In this document: positions 9,701-17,422 of the stretch, one piece after another
Layout of the letters: each line of letters begins with the position of its first letter
Position numbering within the stretch: the first letter of the stretch is position 1
DNA from: Occallatibacter gabretensis
GTDB taxonomy: Bacteria; Acidobacteriota; Terriglobia; Terriglobales; Acidobacteriaceae
Assembly: GCF_001449115.1 (NCBI RefSeq)
Contig: NZ_LAIJ01000002.1
Location: 124,001 to 188,000, forward strand
Direction of reading: 5' to 3'
Length of the DNA: 64,000 nucleotides
Notes under the pieces: generated by a model
The model's database searches: none
Told to the model about the DNA's origin: nothing
The model's input: the letters and a program-made list of their open reading frames with translations, nothing else
Program-made: the position numbers and the translations under genes

Positions 9701-10107
9701 TAAAGATCCGCCTTGTCCAGGCTCCAGTCGAGGATGCCCTTACGAACGATATAGAAGATTCCCACAGCCACGAAGCCCAGGTAGACGATCATCTCCCAGA
9801 ATCCAAAGAATCGGGAGCCGGTAATCTCAGGCAGCTTTCTGTAAATCACCGCCCACGGCATCATGAAGACCGCCTCTACATCGAAGAGGATGAACAGCAT
9901 CGCCACCATGTAGTAGCGCACGCTGAAGCGTCCGCGCGCATCGCCCACAGCCTCAACGCCGCACTCGTATGCGGCAAGCTTCGTTTTCGAGTTGCGGTGA
10001 CGGCCGACAAACCTCGAGCCCAGAATCATGCTCGTGCCCAGCCCGAACGCAACCACAATCTGTATCAGCAACGGCAAGTACTGCCAATGGTAGGGAATGG
10101 GATTCAT
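9700..10107 (-). CDS. nuoA: NADH-quinone oxidoreductase subunit A
   Basis: A three-helix membrane subunit near the quinone channel (135 residues). YECG (near residue 47) and the FDVEAVFMMPWA segment, with its conserved acidic pair, are family marks. It is the first gene of the operon, with ATG at 10107. The upstream region carries a hairpin at 10146-10173 and a CRP-type palindrome at 10224-10239. Confidence 0.95.
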   Translation of the reverse strand: MNPIPYHWQYLPLLIQIVVAFGLGTSMILGSRFVGRHRNSKTKLAAYECGVEAVGDARGRFSVRYYMVAMLFILFDVEAVFMMPWAVIYRKLPEITGSRFFGFWEMIVYLGFVAVGIFYIVRKGILDWSLDKADL

Positions 10108-10145
10108 CTCATCCGCTCGGAAAAGAAAGGGTAAAAGTCCGTGAA

Positions 10146-10173
10146 CACAGGAAAGAGAATCGGAGTTCCTGTG
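10146..10173. promoter_or_regulatory. Inverted repeat in the nuoA leader
   Basis: CACAGGAA at 10146-10153 pairs with TTCCTGTG at 10166-10173 across a 12-nt loop, 39 bp upstream of the nuoA start. It could be a leader hairpin or a regulator half-site pair. Only the base pairing is certain. Confidence 0.35.
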
Positions 10174-10223
10174 CGATAAGGTGCTGATTTGAGATTAGGT
10201 TTTCAAGCTCCATACGTCAAGGC

Positions 10224-10239
10224 TGTGATCGCTGTCACA
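10224..10239. promoter_or_regulatory. CRP/FNR-type operator, TGTGA-N6-TCACA
   Basis: TGTGATCGCTGTCACA at 10224-10239 matches the CRP consensus palindrome at all ten defined positions. It is centred about 124 bp upstream of nuoA and about 171 bp upstream of the small gene on the opposite strand, so it could serve either. CRP-family binding is known for this motif in other phyla. Its use here is inference. Confidence 0.5.
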
Positions 10240-10402
10240 CATATCCCTCAAGCCCCGGCTGCTCTCCATGACTGCGATTCACGCGTTTGCAAATTTCCCA
10301 ACTCGATCCACGCCCGCTCCTCCAATTCATAACGGAACAGTACTTCAGTCATATGAAGAAAAACTTATTCAAGTCGAAGAAATGCATGAGGAGAATCTCA
10401 TC

Positions 10403-10714
10403 ATGGCTGCGACCACTACCTCCAGCTTCCTGCTCCAGGCCGCCCCACCTGCTGCCCAGGCTCTGCCCCTGCACGTAAGCCGTCGCCGCCGCATTGACCG
10501 GGATTCTGGCCGCGCCCTTGAGATACTGGCCCACGCCATTGAATATCTGGCCGACGAATACGTCCATCACGGCGGCCAGCTTAAAGGCAGTGATGGCCAG
10601 GTCCAGGCCATGCAGATTCTCATGGCCGCCAACCGCAGCATCTACATCGCATGTCCTGAGATTCCCACTCTCGAACAACGCTGCGCCGCGTTTTTCAAGC
10701 GACTGTTTGCGTAG
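10403..10714 (+). CDS. Small conserved protein of unknown function
   Basis: A 103-residue protein with no recognised domain. The N-terminus is low-complexity (Ala, Thr, Ser), followed by a basic patch (SRRRRIDRDSGRALE) and two predicted helices (ILAHAIEYLADEYVHHGG and a segment with QILMAANRSIYIACPEIP). The start at 10403 was preferred over an earlier in-frame ATG at 10268 because GAGGAGA at 10388-10394 gives a good Shine-Dalgarno sequence. Its last 20 bp overlap the 3' end of the convergent acyltransferase gene. No membrane segment or signal peptide is evident. Confidence 0.7.
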   Translation: MAATTTSSFLLQAAPPAAQALPLHVSRRRRIDRDSGRALEILAHAIEYLADEYVHHGGQLKGSDGQVQAMQILMAANRSIYIACPEIPTLEQRCAAFFKRLFA

Positions 10715-11756
10715 CTTGATCTGAGATAGCTGCGCGCTTCGGAGACGTCTTTTTACGCAAATAGTCCGTAATCGGCCTTTCCACGTACTGATGGATGAGA
10801 CAGGCTACTGCGATCGAGGTAGCCATACTCAACCCGATGGACAGCAGGGGATTATTCATATGCAGGCGCTTTAGAATCTCAGGGGCCGCAGGCGCAATGA
10901 AGGGATGAAACAGGTAAAGTACATAGGATGCATCGCCAAGGAATAGCGCCCACTTGGGCAGCCATTTCAGCCGAGGCTCCAATGCCGCAGTCCCCCAGAT
11001 GGTAAGCGCCGCCGCAATCCCGTAAAACGAAATAATATATGGCTTTGGCACCGGTAAAAACAGCAGCCATGTCATTCCGCCAACAAGCATAAGGGCCGCC
11101 AGCGCCGGATGCATGCGTTTGCCGCTCAGCACCCACTTGGCAATCAGCATACCGAAGAAAAATTCCAGGACAATCGGATCCAGATAAAAGGATGCGCCGG
11201 GCCAGTCAGGCTGCCGGAAGATCGATGCGACGGCAAGGGGAAAAAGAACCGCGGCGACGAAGATATAAACATTGGCGCGCAGTTTCAACGCGCTCGTGAA
11301 AATCGCATAAAAGAACATCTCGAAATTCAGCGTCCACCCGACAATCAGAAGCGGCTCAATTCCTTCGCTGCTGCGATAGGGAAGGAAGAAATAGGATGAA
11401 ATCACCCTGCCCCAATCGAGGTGGGAGTGCATAAGCATGCCTGCAGTAACCAAAAACGCAACCAGCTTAATCGATGTCGCAATCCAGTACATCGGCACAA
11501 TACGGACAATGCGCCGCTGGGCGAAGAGCTTCCATCCAACCGGGTTGCTGAAGAGTTTTTCTGATGAGTAGACCATCATGAAGCCGCTCAGTACAAAGAA
11601 CAGGTCCACTCCCTTGGCTCCACGCAGCCAGTCCCACTGAGGTGTTTGCGGGCTGAGCCGCGAAACGTAATACAGGCCGCTGTGAAGGACAAGAACCAGC
11701 ATCGAGGCCACGGCGCGCATCGTCTGGAGTCCCCGGTAGACTTTTTCTTCTCCCAT
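10695..11756 (-). CDS. Membrane acyltransferase, family 3 (OafA/YrhL type)
   Basis: A 353-residue integral membrane acyltransferase that would transfer acyl groups (often acetyl) to sugars of surface polysaccharides or lipids. The N-terminus has the family arrangement LQTMRAVASMLVLVLHSG (His near residue 25) and then GAKGVDLFFVLSGFMMVYS, followed by FAQRRIVRIVPMYWIAT. About ten hydrophobic segments follow. The C-terminal tail is basic and short. It is a single gene, with nothing in the neighbourhood to fix the acceptor. Its end overlaps the preceding small gene by 20 bp. Confidence 0.9.
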   Translation of the reverse strand: MGEEKVYRGLQTMRAVASMLVLVLHSGLYYVSRLSPQTPQWDWLRGAKGVDLFFVLSGFMMVYSSEKLFSNPVGWKLFAQRRIVRIVPMYWIATSIKLVAFLVTAGMLMHSHLDWGRVISSYFFLPYRSSEGIEPLLIVGWTLNFEMFFYAIFTSALKLRANVYIFVAAVLFPLAVASIFRQPDWPGASFYLDPIVLEFFFGMLIAKWVLSGKRMHPALAALMLVGGMTWLLFLPVPKPYIISFYGIAAALTIWGTAALEPRLKWLPKWALFLGDASYVLYLFHPFIAPAAPEILKRLHMNNPLLSIGLSMATSIAVACLIHQYVERPITDYLRKKTSPKRAAISDQATQTVA

Positions 11757-11861
11757 GCGTGCAGTATATATAACGTCTATTGCGGACTATGAGGGCTGTA
11801 ATTGCCAGTGAGTGGGACCGCAGGCGAAGCAGCAAACATCTGTATCGCGTCGAGTTATGCG

Positions 11862-12626
11862 CTACTGACCCGCCGCCAGCACGCCCAGCAGCAGCAGCCA
11901 CGCCAGCCCCATCGTGTGCCAGTACCAGGCCGTCGCATCGACAGCAATCTGCCGTGCCTGCACCTGTTTTAAAAGGCTCAGCGCACACAGGCAAAAGCCC
12001 AGAAACACCACTCCAAGCACCAGATGCAGCGCGTGCAGCCCGGTAATCAGGTAAAAAAAGTAGCTCGCCGGCGTAGCCCATCGATCAAAGGCAAAGCCCT
12101 CGGCCGTAAGCTGCCGCCAGGCCTCCATCTGCCCGGCCACAAACAGCCCGCCCAGAATCAAAGTTGCCGCCAGCCAGGGTCGCGCCCGCTTCACAGCCGG
12201 CTTACCCAGCCCAAACCATTCCTCCAGCGCGTCTATCTCGTGGAAAATTCCACGCCGAGCCATCTCCATAGTCAGGCTGCTCAGCACCAGCACCGCGGTA
12301 TTGAGGTACACAATCGGAGGCAGCAAGATAGGCCGCCAGTCTCCAATCATTTCGAAGGTGCGCGGGGCCAGATGTCTGCTCGTCTGCCTGGCAAAAAAGA
12401 AGACCACCAGCACAGCAAACGCCATCATGTCTGCGGATAGTCCAAAAAAGACAAAGAATCGGAAGCGGTGCAGCCTGTCGCGGGCACTGCCGCGCGGGCC
12501 GTGCCAGTCATCGTCGCCGCCGCCACCTCCGCCGCCGGTGGGCCGCCGATCGACAGGCGGTTTCCCGCCGATTCCCGGCTCCTTCCGTTCAATCTCCGTC
12601 GGTGTGCGTGTGAAGGTAACTGGCAT
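11862..12626 (-). CDS. Cytochrome c oxidase subunit III family protein (solitary)
   Basis: A 254-residue subunit III of a haem-copper oxidase, inserted in the inner membrane. After a hydrophilic N-terminus with a Gly/Asp-rich stretch (residues 31-39), it has the usual helices. The conserved TGLHALHLVLGVVFLGF segment and the final WYWHTMGLAWLLLLGV segment, with the family His, are clear. No subunit I, II or IV gene is adjacent, so it is an orphan here. It could belong to an oxidase encoded elsewhere, or to the NorE-like relatives of this family. Confidence 0.88.
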   Translation of the reverse strand: MPVTFTRTPTEIERKEPGIGGKPPVDRRPTGGGGGGGDDDWHGPRGSARDRLHRFRFFVFFGLSADMMAFAVLVVFFFARQTSRHLAPRTFEMIGDWRPILLPPIVYLNTAVLVLSSLTMEMARRGIFHEIDALEEWFGLGKPAVKRARPWLAATLILGGLFVAGQMEAWRQLTAEGFAFDRWATPASYFFYLITGLHALHLVLGVVFLGFCLCALSLLKQVQARQIAVDATAWYWHTMGLAWLLLLGVLAAGQ

Positions 12627-12793
12627 GGCTGGGCCTCAGCTGAGGCGGCAAAACCGCTCAAGGTTTTGACGCATGAATCTTCGCACGGAATGGCCGTCTC
12701 TGCAATTCCATTAGATGCATTTTCCACAACGCGGGGTTTGGGCTAGTCGATCCAGACTAAGCTCCTGCGCCGAAGACGCCGTTGCCTGCACGG

Positions 12794-13282
12794 CTAGTCC
12801 TCGGGAAACAGCTCCGGCTGCGGCTCACGCCGTCCACGCTTCCCGGCCCCAATCAGGCTCACCACCTCCAGCGTCGCAATCGCGGGGCGGGGAACATAAA
12901 TTCGCTGGGTATTCGATCGTTGATCGGGAGGCGTCAGCAGTAAACCCGCACCGTCCACCAGGCTGCGGTCGTTGGTTGCCAGGCCCTCGAGCTCATCGCC
13001 ATCCTTAAGCTCCATCCGAAGCCACAGCCCAGCCGCCCGGGGCCGTACGGTAAATCGCTTGTGCAGCAGCCGTTCCGGGTTGGGGTCGCTCGCAGCCCCG
13101 CCAGGAAGATCTCGCACATAGCAGACCCATTTCACGGACGCCCACGCAAACCGAAGAACCTTCCCGCCAGGGTCCAGAATTTCCATCTCCTCAGCTCCGG
13201 TAACAAAGCCTGCGGGAGCGTACCCCGCAAACCAGTCGCGGGAGAACCTGCGTACAATCACGGGTTTGCGCTGTGAGGGCAT
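12794..13282 (-). CDS. Conserved hypothetical protein
   Basis: A 162-residue soluble protein without signal peptide. It is rich in beta-prone segments: ADWFAGYAP-like start, EILDPGGKVLRFAWASVKWVCYVRDL, and LWLRMELKDGDELEGLATND. The pattern suggests a small barrel or PilZ/Sm-like fold, but I do not recognise a named family with confidence. It is monocistronic. The intergenic stretch beyond its start contains the inverted-repeat element at 13313-13444. Confidence 0.65.
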   Translation of the reverse strand: MPSQRKPVIVRRFSRDWFAGYAPAGFVTGAEEMEILDPGGKVLRFAWASVKWVCYVRDLPGGAASDPNPERLLHKRFTVRPRAAGLWLRMELKDGDELEGLATNDRSLVDGAGLLLTPPDQRSNTQRIYVPRPAIATLEVVSLIGAGKRGRREPQPELFPED

Positions 13283-13312
13283 TAGTCAGGATTGTCGCAT
13301 GCAGAAAGAGCT

Positions 13313-13444
13313 AAGGGGACGAGGGAAGAGGGACAACGGACCACAACCGCCACGGGCAACGCACCGCCGCGCTAAGCCGGTTGAGATAATCTCCAAAGTC
13401 CGCACAAAGCCATCCTCGCACTTGTCCCTCTTCCCTTATCCCTT
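13313..13444. repeat. MITE-like non-coding inverted-repeat element
   Basis: AGGGAAGAGGGACAA (13322-13336) and TTGTCCCTCTTCCCT (13422-13436) form a perfect 15-bp inverted repeat. With one or two mismatches and a gap it extends outward to about 23 bp per arm (13313-13336 and 13422-13444). The 85-nt centre holds no ORF. The element fills much of the 295-bp gap upstream of the CCA-like gene. It may be a miniature mobile element or a structured RNA leader. Confidence 0.5.
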
Positions 13445-13577
13445 CCTTCACTCATCTTGGTGCAAAAGATATCTAGCCAAGCCCGGCCGATTGTGTTAAT
13501 GTACACCTTTGTAATGTGTGCCCTGTGCGGCGTAAGAGTAAGCCTATCAGGCACTTGGAGCAAAACAGGAATCCTCG

Positions 13578-15611
13578 ATGCCCGATTATGTCTACCTGTT
13601 GGAAAACAGGCTTTCTGCCGACCAGCAACATGCCCTCCGCACCCTCCGGGAAATAGCCCGGGACGCCGAACTGATCCTTTTTCTCACCGGCGACGCAGTC
13701 CGTGACCTCACCAGCGGCCATGCCGTGCGCGATCTTGAAGTAACTGTTCAAGGAAGCGCTCTTAAGTTAAAGAAAAGGATAGAGAAGTCTGGCGCAAAAA
13801 TCTGGGGCGAAGATGAAACCACCCGGACCCTTTACCTCTGTTTTCCGGGCACCGTCCGCGTCGATCTCGTCAGCACGCACCGCGTTGAGTACCCCAAGCC
13901 CGGCCATCCCATTTATTCCGCCGCCAACATTCAGGACGACCTGCGCCGCCGCGACTTTACCGTCAACGCCATGGCTATCTCCCTCAATGAGGGCTCTTAC
14001 GGCCTGTTGATGGATCCCCTCAATGGCGCGGCAGACATTGAAGCACGTGTGCTCCGCCTGGTCTCTAATTACGGTTTTATTGAAGATCCGTCGTTGCTGA
14101 TTCGAGCCACACGGTTCAAGGTTCGCCTCGGCTGGGAACTCGATCCCCGCACCCAGCAACGCTATGAAAACGCCAAGGCCGACGGTGCCATCGAGTACCT
14201 TTCCAAGCTGGCCCGCAGTCGTGAACTGGAGCAAATCGGCCATGAAGACGATGGCCTGAAGGTCCTCGAGGCCTTTGAAACAGAAGGCTGGATGGCGGTT
14301 CTCTTTCCGCAATGGACTCACGCCAAGGTCGACGCCGCCAGGCTCCATGCTTTGCATGATCTGCGCGTCGAGTTGCTGGTGCTGGGCGTCCATGCCGACA
14401 TGTCCGCCGCCCAGATGCAGCTGCTCACAGCCAAGCTTCAGCCCAAGGATCTCGCCACACTCAAAAAAGCACTACTGCGTCCCGGTTTCGTGGAAGAGTG
14501 GAATGGGTTGGATGCGGCCGCCTCGGCCTTTGCCAAGGTGCTGCTCTCAAAGGAAAATAAGACCCCTTCGGCAGCCTACAGGCTCTTTACCAGCTACAAT
14601 CCGGAAGCCATTCTCTGGCTTGGATTTACCAGCAAGGATGCGGCGGTCAAGGAACATTACAACCAGTTCCTCAAGGTCTGGCCCGAGACCCGCAAGCAGA
14701 TTCCCTTTGCGTTGCTGCAGGAGATGCGCATCCGCCCGGAGCTGCCCGGTTACAACGACCTTCTGCATGCCATCTTCCTTCAGCTGATTGACGGCAAGCT
14801 GACCACTCCTGAGGAGATCAAGGCATATCTTGAACCCCACTCCCCGCCGCCGCCGCCGCCGCCCGTCACCATCAAGCGTCCCCGCGGCCGCAAAGCTGCC
14901 GAAGCACGTTCCCGCGACTTTGAAGAGGACGAGGAGGAGGATGTTGTCCGCGGATCCTCTGACGATGATCTGGACGACATGGGTGGCGAGGACGAGGTAG
15001 GTCTCGGCCTCTCAAGGACCGATCAGGCTGGCGAAGCCGAAGAAGACCACGACCATGAGGACGAGGAAGAGGAAGAAGACGAGCCGGCTCCTCCCGTCAA
15101 GCGCGGTAAATCTTCTGCTGCTCCCAAAGCTGTGAAATCGGCTTCCGCGCCCGAAAAACCCGTCCCGGCTCCAACTCCAGCTCCAGTTCCAGCCAAAACC
15201 GAGAAGGTGCCAGCGCATGCACCAACTCCCGTTCCATCTTCGGCCAAAGCCGAAAAGGTGGCAACCCACGCTCCAGCAAAGCCGGAAGCTCCGGTAAAAA
15301 CTCCCGCTAAGGCAGCAAAGCCGGCTCCCGCGCAAATTAAGGTTCCGGCTAAAACCGTCGCGCCTGCGCCTCCTGTAAAAAAGGTTCAGCCGAAGCCTGC
15401 ACCCAAGCCGCATGCCAAAGCTCCAGTGAAAAAGGCCGCGGCCAAGCCTGCCCACAAGCCGCTGGCAAAGAAGTCTCCGGTCAAAAAAGCAGCAGCCAGG
15501 GTAACGCCTGCCAAGCCGAAGAAGATCGTGCAGCATGCCAAGCCCAAAGCCGCAAAGCCAAAGCCGCACAAGAGCGCCAAGCCGGTAAAGAAGCACGCCA
15601 AGAAGCGCTGA
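13578..15611 (+). CDS. CCA-adding/poly(A) polymerase-like nucleotidyltransferase with acidic and histone-H1-like tail
   Basis: A 677-residue protein. Residues 30-190 form a class II tRNA nucleotidyltransferase/poly(A) polymerase head: LFLTGDAVRDL (35-44), RDLEV (51-55), RRDFTVNAMA (124-133), and an EDP..LIRATRF motif (169-180). A helical region continues to about 420. In the catalytic motif the second Asp of the usual D-x-D is Glu (Asp52-Leu-Glu54), and the usual GG is GD. From about 425 the chain is low-complexity: a proline run, then an Asp/Glu-rich stretch (about 450-520), then a Lys/Ala/Pro-rich tail to the end that resembles histone H1. The tail could bind nucleic acid. Whether it adds CCA, adds poly(A) or does neither is open. 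Confidence 0.85.
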   Translation: MPDYVYLLENRLSADQQHALRTLREIARDAELILFLTGDAVRDLTSGHAVRDLEVTVQGSALKLKKRIEKSGAKIWGEDETTRTLYLCFPGTVRVDLVSTHRVEYPKPGHPIYSAANIQDDLRRRDFTVNAMAISLNEGSYGLLMDPLNGAADIEARVLRLVSNYGFIEDPSLLIRATRFKVRLGWELDPRTQQRYENAKADGAIEYLSKLARSRELEQIGHEDDGLKVLEAFETEGWMAVLFPQWTHAKVDAARLHALHDLRVELLVLGVHADMSAAQMQLLTAKLQPKDLATLKKALLRPGFVEEWNGLDAAASAFAKVLLSKENKTPSAAYRLFTSYNPEAILWLGFTSKDAAVKEHYNQFLKVWPETRKQIPFALLQEMRIRPELPGYNDLLHAIFLQLIDGKLTTPEEIKAYLEPHSPPPPPPPVTIKRPRGRKAAEARSRDFEEDEEEDVVRGSSDDDLDDMGGEDEVGLGLSRTDQAGEAEEDHDHEDEEEEEDEPAPPVKRGKSSAAPKAVKSASAPEKPVPAPTPAPVPAKTEKVPAHAPTPVPSSAKAEKVATHAPAKPEAPVKTPAKAAKPAPAQIKVPAKTVAPAPPVKKVQPKPAPKPHAKAPVKKAAAKPAHKPLAKKSPVKKAAARVTPAKPKKIVQHAKPKAAKPKPHKSAKPVKKHAKKR

Positions 15612-15699
15612 TCTCGCAACTCGGTGCTTCGGTAATTTTTGTAAAAAGTTTGCGGAATAATTCGAGGATTCTGTCAAACTCAAAATCATCAAGTCAGAA

Positions 15700-15726
15700 A
15701 AGGCCCGGTCCCTCAGACCGGGCCTT
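15700..15726. terminator. Strong hairpin terminator after the CCA-like gene
   Basis: AAGGCCCGGTC (15700-15710) pairs perfectly with GACCGGGCCTT (15716-15726) around a 5-nt loop. It lies 89 bp after the stop of the upstream gene. It has no long U run but is otherwise a typical intrinsic terminator. Confidence 0.65.
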
Positions 15727-15811
15727 CGCATTTGCGAAGCTGAAAAATCGTGAAGGCGTGGAACGTGGTATCTTCGGTTCAATCCCGTCGATCCGAGGAG
15801 CCTCCGCCGCA

Positions 15812-17221
15812 ATGAACCGCGCCTTCCGTATCTCATTCGCCTGTCTGGTTCTTCTACTCGCCGCCTGCACAGCCCGCGCCGCCGAAACCTCCGGCCCCGG
15901 CTATAAATTTCACTCCGGCGGTTGGACCTACGTCCATCTCCAAGGCACGCCCGGGGAAATCGGATTCCAGCACGGCAGCCTGCTCAAGGATGAGATCGAG
16001 GACATGATTCATGTAACCCAGGTGGAGACCGGCCACGATACCAAACGCGACTGGGCCTTCTACCGCGAGGCGGCAAAGACCCAGCTCTGGCCGCACATCG
16101 ACAGCGAATATCAGCAGGAGCTCCAGGGCATCGCCAAAGGCCTTCAGTCCAAAGGCAGCAAGCTTGATCTCTGGGATGTCGTCGCACTCAACGGCGGCAT
16201 CGAACTGCCGCAGTATTATCTGCCATGGCTCAACAAGAACCAGAAGGCCGCCAATGCGCCAGTCATTCTCCCGCGCGGACGTTGCTCGGCCTTTATTGCC
16301 ACCGGAAGTTACACAAAAGGCGGCAAAATCGTCATCGCCCACAACAACTGGTCCACTTATGCCGAGGGCGCGCGCTGGACGATCATGTTTGACATTCAGC
16401 CCGCGCATGGCCATCGCATCCTGATGGACGGCTCGCCGGGCGTCATCACCAGCCAGGACGACTTTGGCGTCAACGACGCCGGCCTGATGATCACCGAGAC
16501 CACCATCACGCAGTTTGAAGGCTGGAATCCCGACGGCAAGCCGGAGTTTGTTCGCTCCCGCAAAGCCATGCAGTATGCCGGCTCCATCGATGAGTACGTC
16601 GCCATCATCAAGGACGGCAACAATGGCGGCTACGCCAACGACTGGCTTATCGGCGACCGCAATACCGGCGAAATCGCGTATCTCGAACTCGGCCTGAAGA
16701 ACACACCGCTCTGGCGCACGAAAGACGGCTACTTCGTCAGCTCAAACTTTGCCCGTGACCCAAAGCTGCTCCGCACAGAAGCACCTGAATTCGATACGAA
16801 AAACATGCAGAGCTCGCCGAACGCCCGTCGCGTCAGCGCCGAAAAACGCATCGAAGAAGCGCGCGGACGAATCGACGTCGCTATCGCCGAGCAATTCCTC
16901 TCCGCACATGAGGACAGCTACACCGGCAAGGTCAATCCCGACGGCCGCTCACTGTGCGGTCACGTGGATCGTGATCCCCGTGGCGTTCCTGAGTGGGGCG
17001 ACGCCCCGTATTACCCTGATGGCGCTGTCACCGGCAAGGTCACGGATTCGGACCTCGCAGCAAAAATCAGTCTCATCGGCCACGCAGGCCATCCCTGCGG
17101 AGAAGATTTTCTCGCTGCGCCGTTCCTGGCCGCGCATCCTCAATACAGCTATCTCAAGCCGATCCTCAAGGACATGCCTTCTGGGCCGTGGACGGAGTTC
17201 ACCGTCGGCGAAAAGAAGTAG
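15812..17221 (+). CDS. C45-like Ntn-hydrolase/acyltransferase lipoprotein
   Basis: A 469-residue exported protein. The start at 15812 is preferred because GAGGAG lies 11-16 bases upstream and it is followed at once by a signal peptide; the frame is open upstream but without signal-like sequence. The signal ends in a possible lipobox (LAAC near residue 18), so it may be lipid-anchored. RGRCSAFIAT (about residue 150) carries the Cys expected as nucleophile in the C45/acyl-CoA:6-aminopenicillanate acyltransferase-like or phospholipase-B-like families, and KGGKIVIAHNNWS follows as in those families. The substrate is unknown; a small amide or acyl-ester hydrolase is likely. Confidence 0.75.
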   Translation: MNRAFRISFACLVLLLAACTARAAETSGPGYKFHSGGWTYVHLQGTPGEIGFQHGSLLKDEIEDMIHVTQVETGHDTKRDWAFYREAAKTQLWPHIDSEYQQELQGIAKGLQSKGSKLDLWDVVALNGGIELPQYYLPWLNKNQKAANAPVILPRGRCSAFIATGSYTKGGKIVIAHNNWSTYAEGARWTIMFDIQPAHGHRILMDGSPGVITSQDDFGVNDAGLMITETTITQFEGWNPDGKPEFVRSRKAMQYAGSIDEYVAIIKDGNNGGYANDWLIGDRNTGEIAYLELGLKNTPLWRTKDGYFVSSNFARDPKLLRTEAPEFDTKNMQSSPNARRVSAEKRIEEARGRIDVAIAEQFLSAHEDSYTGKVNPDGRSLCGHVDRDPRGVPEWGDAPYYPDGAVTGKVTDSDLAAKISLIGHAGHPCGEDFLAAPFLAAHPQYSYLKPILKDMPSGPWTEFTVGEKK

Positions 17222-17285
17222 CCACTACTTGTAAATCAGGTGAATCGTGGTTTAGGAAACCGGGCGAACCTACTCGCGCCAGTGT

Positions 17286-17313
17286 GCAGCCCGCTGTACT
17301 TCGAGCGGGCTGC
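17286..17313. terminator. Hairpin between convergent genes
   Basis: GCAGCCCGCT (17286-17295) pairs with AGCGGGCTGC (17304-17313) around an 8-nt loop, in the gap between the C45-like gene and the convergent zinc-ribbon gene. It probably terminates transcripts from both sides. Confidence 0.55.
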
Positions 17314-17422
17314 TGCTGTGCGCAACAACGCTTCGCCATTCGCACAAAGAACAGCGGCTGCAAATCAGACGATCGGGAAGCGTGTCGTCATTCCAACTGC
17401 AGTCCATGCCGCAGCGGAAAAT

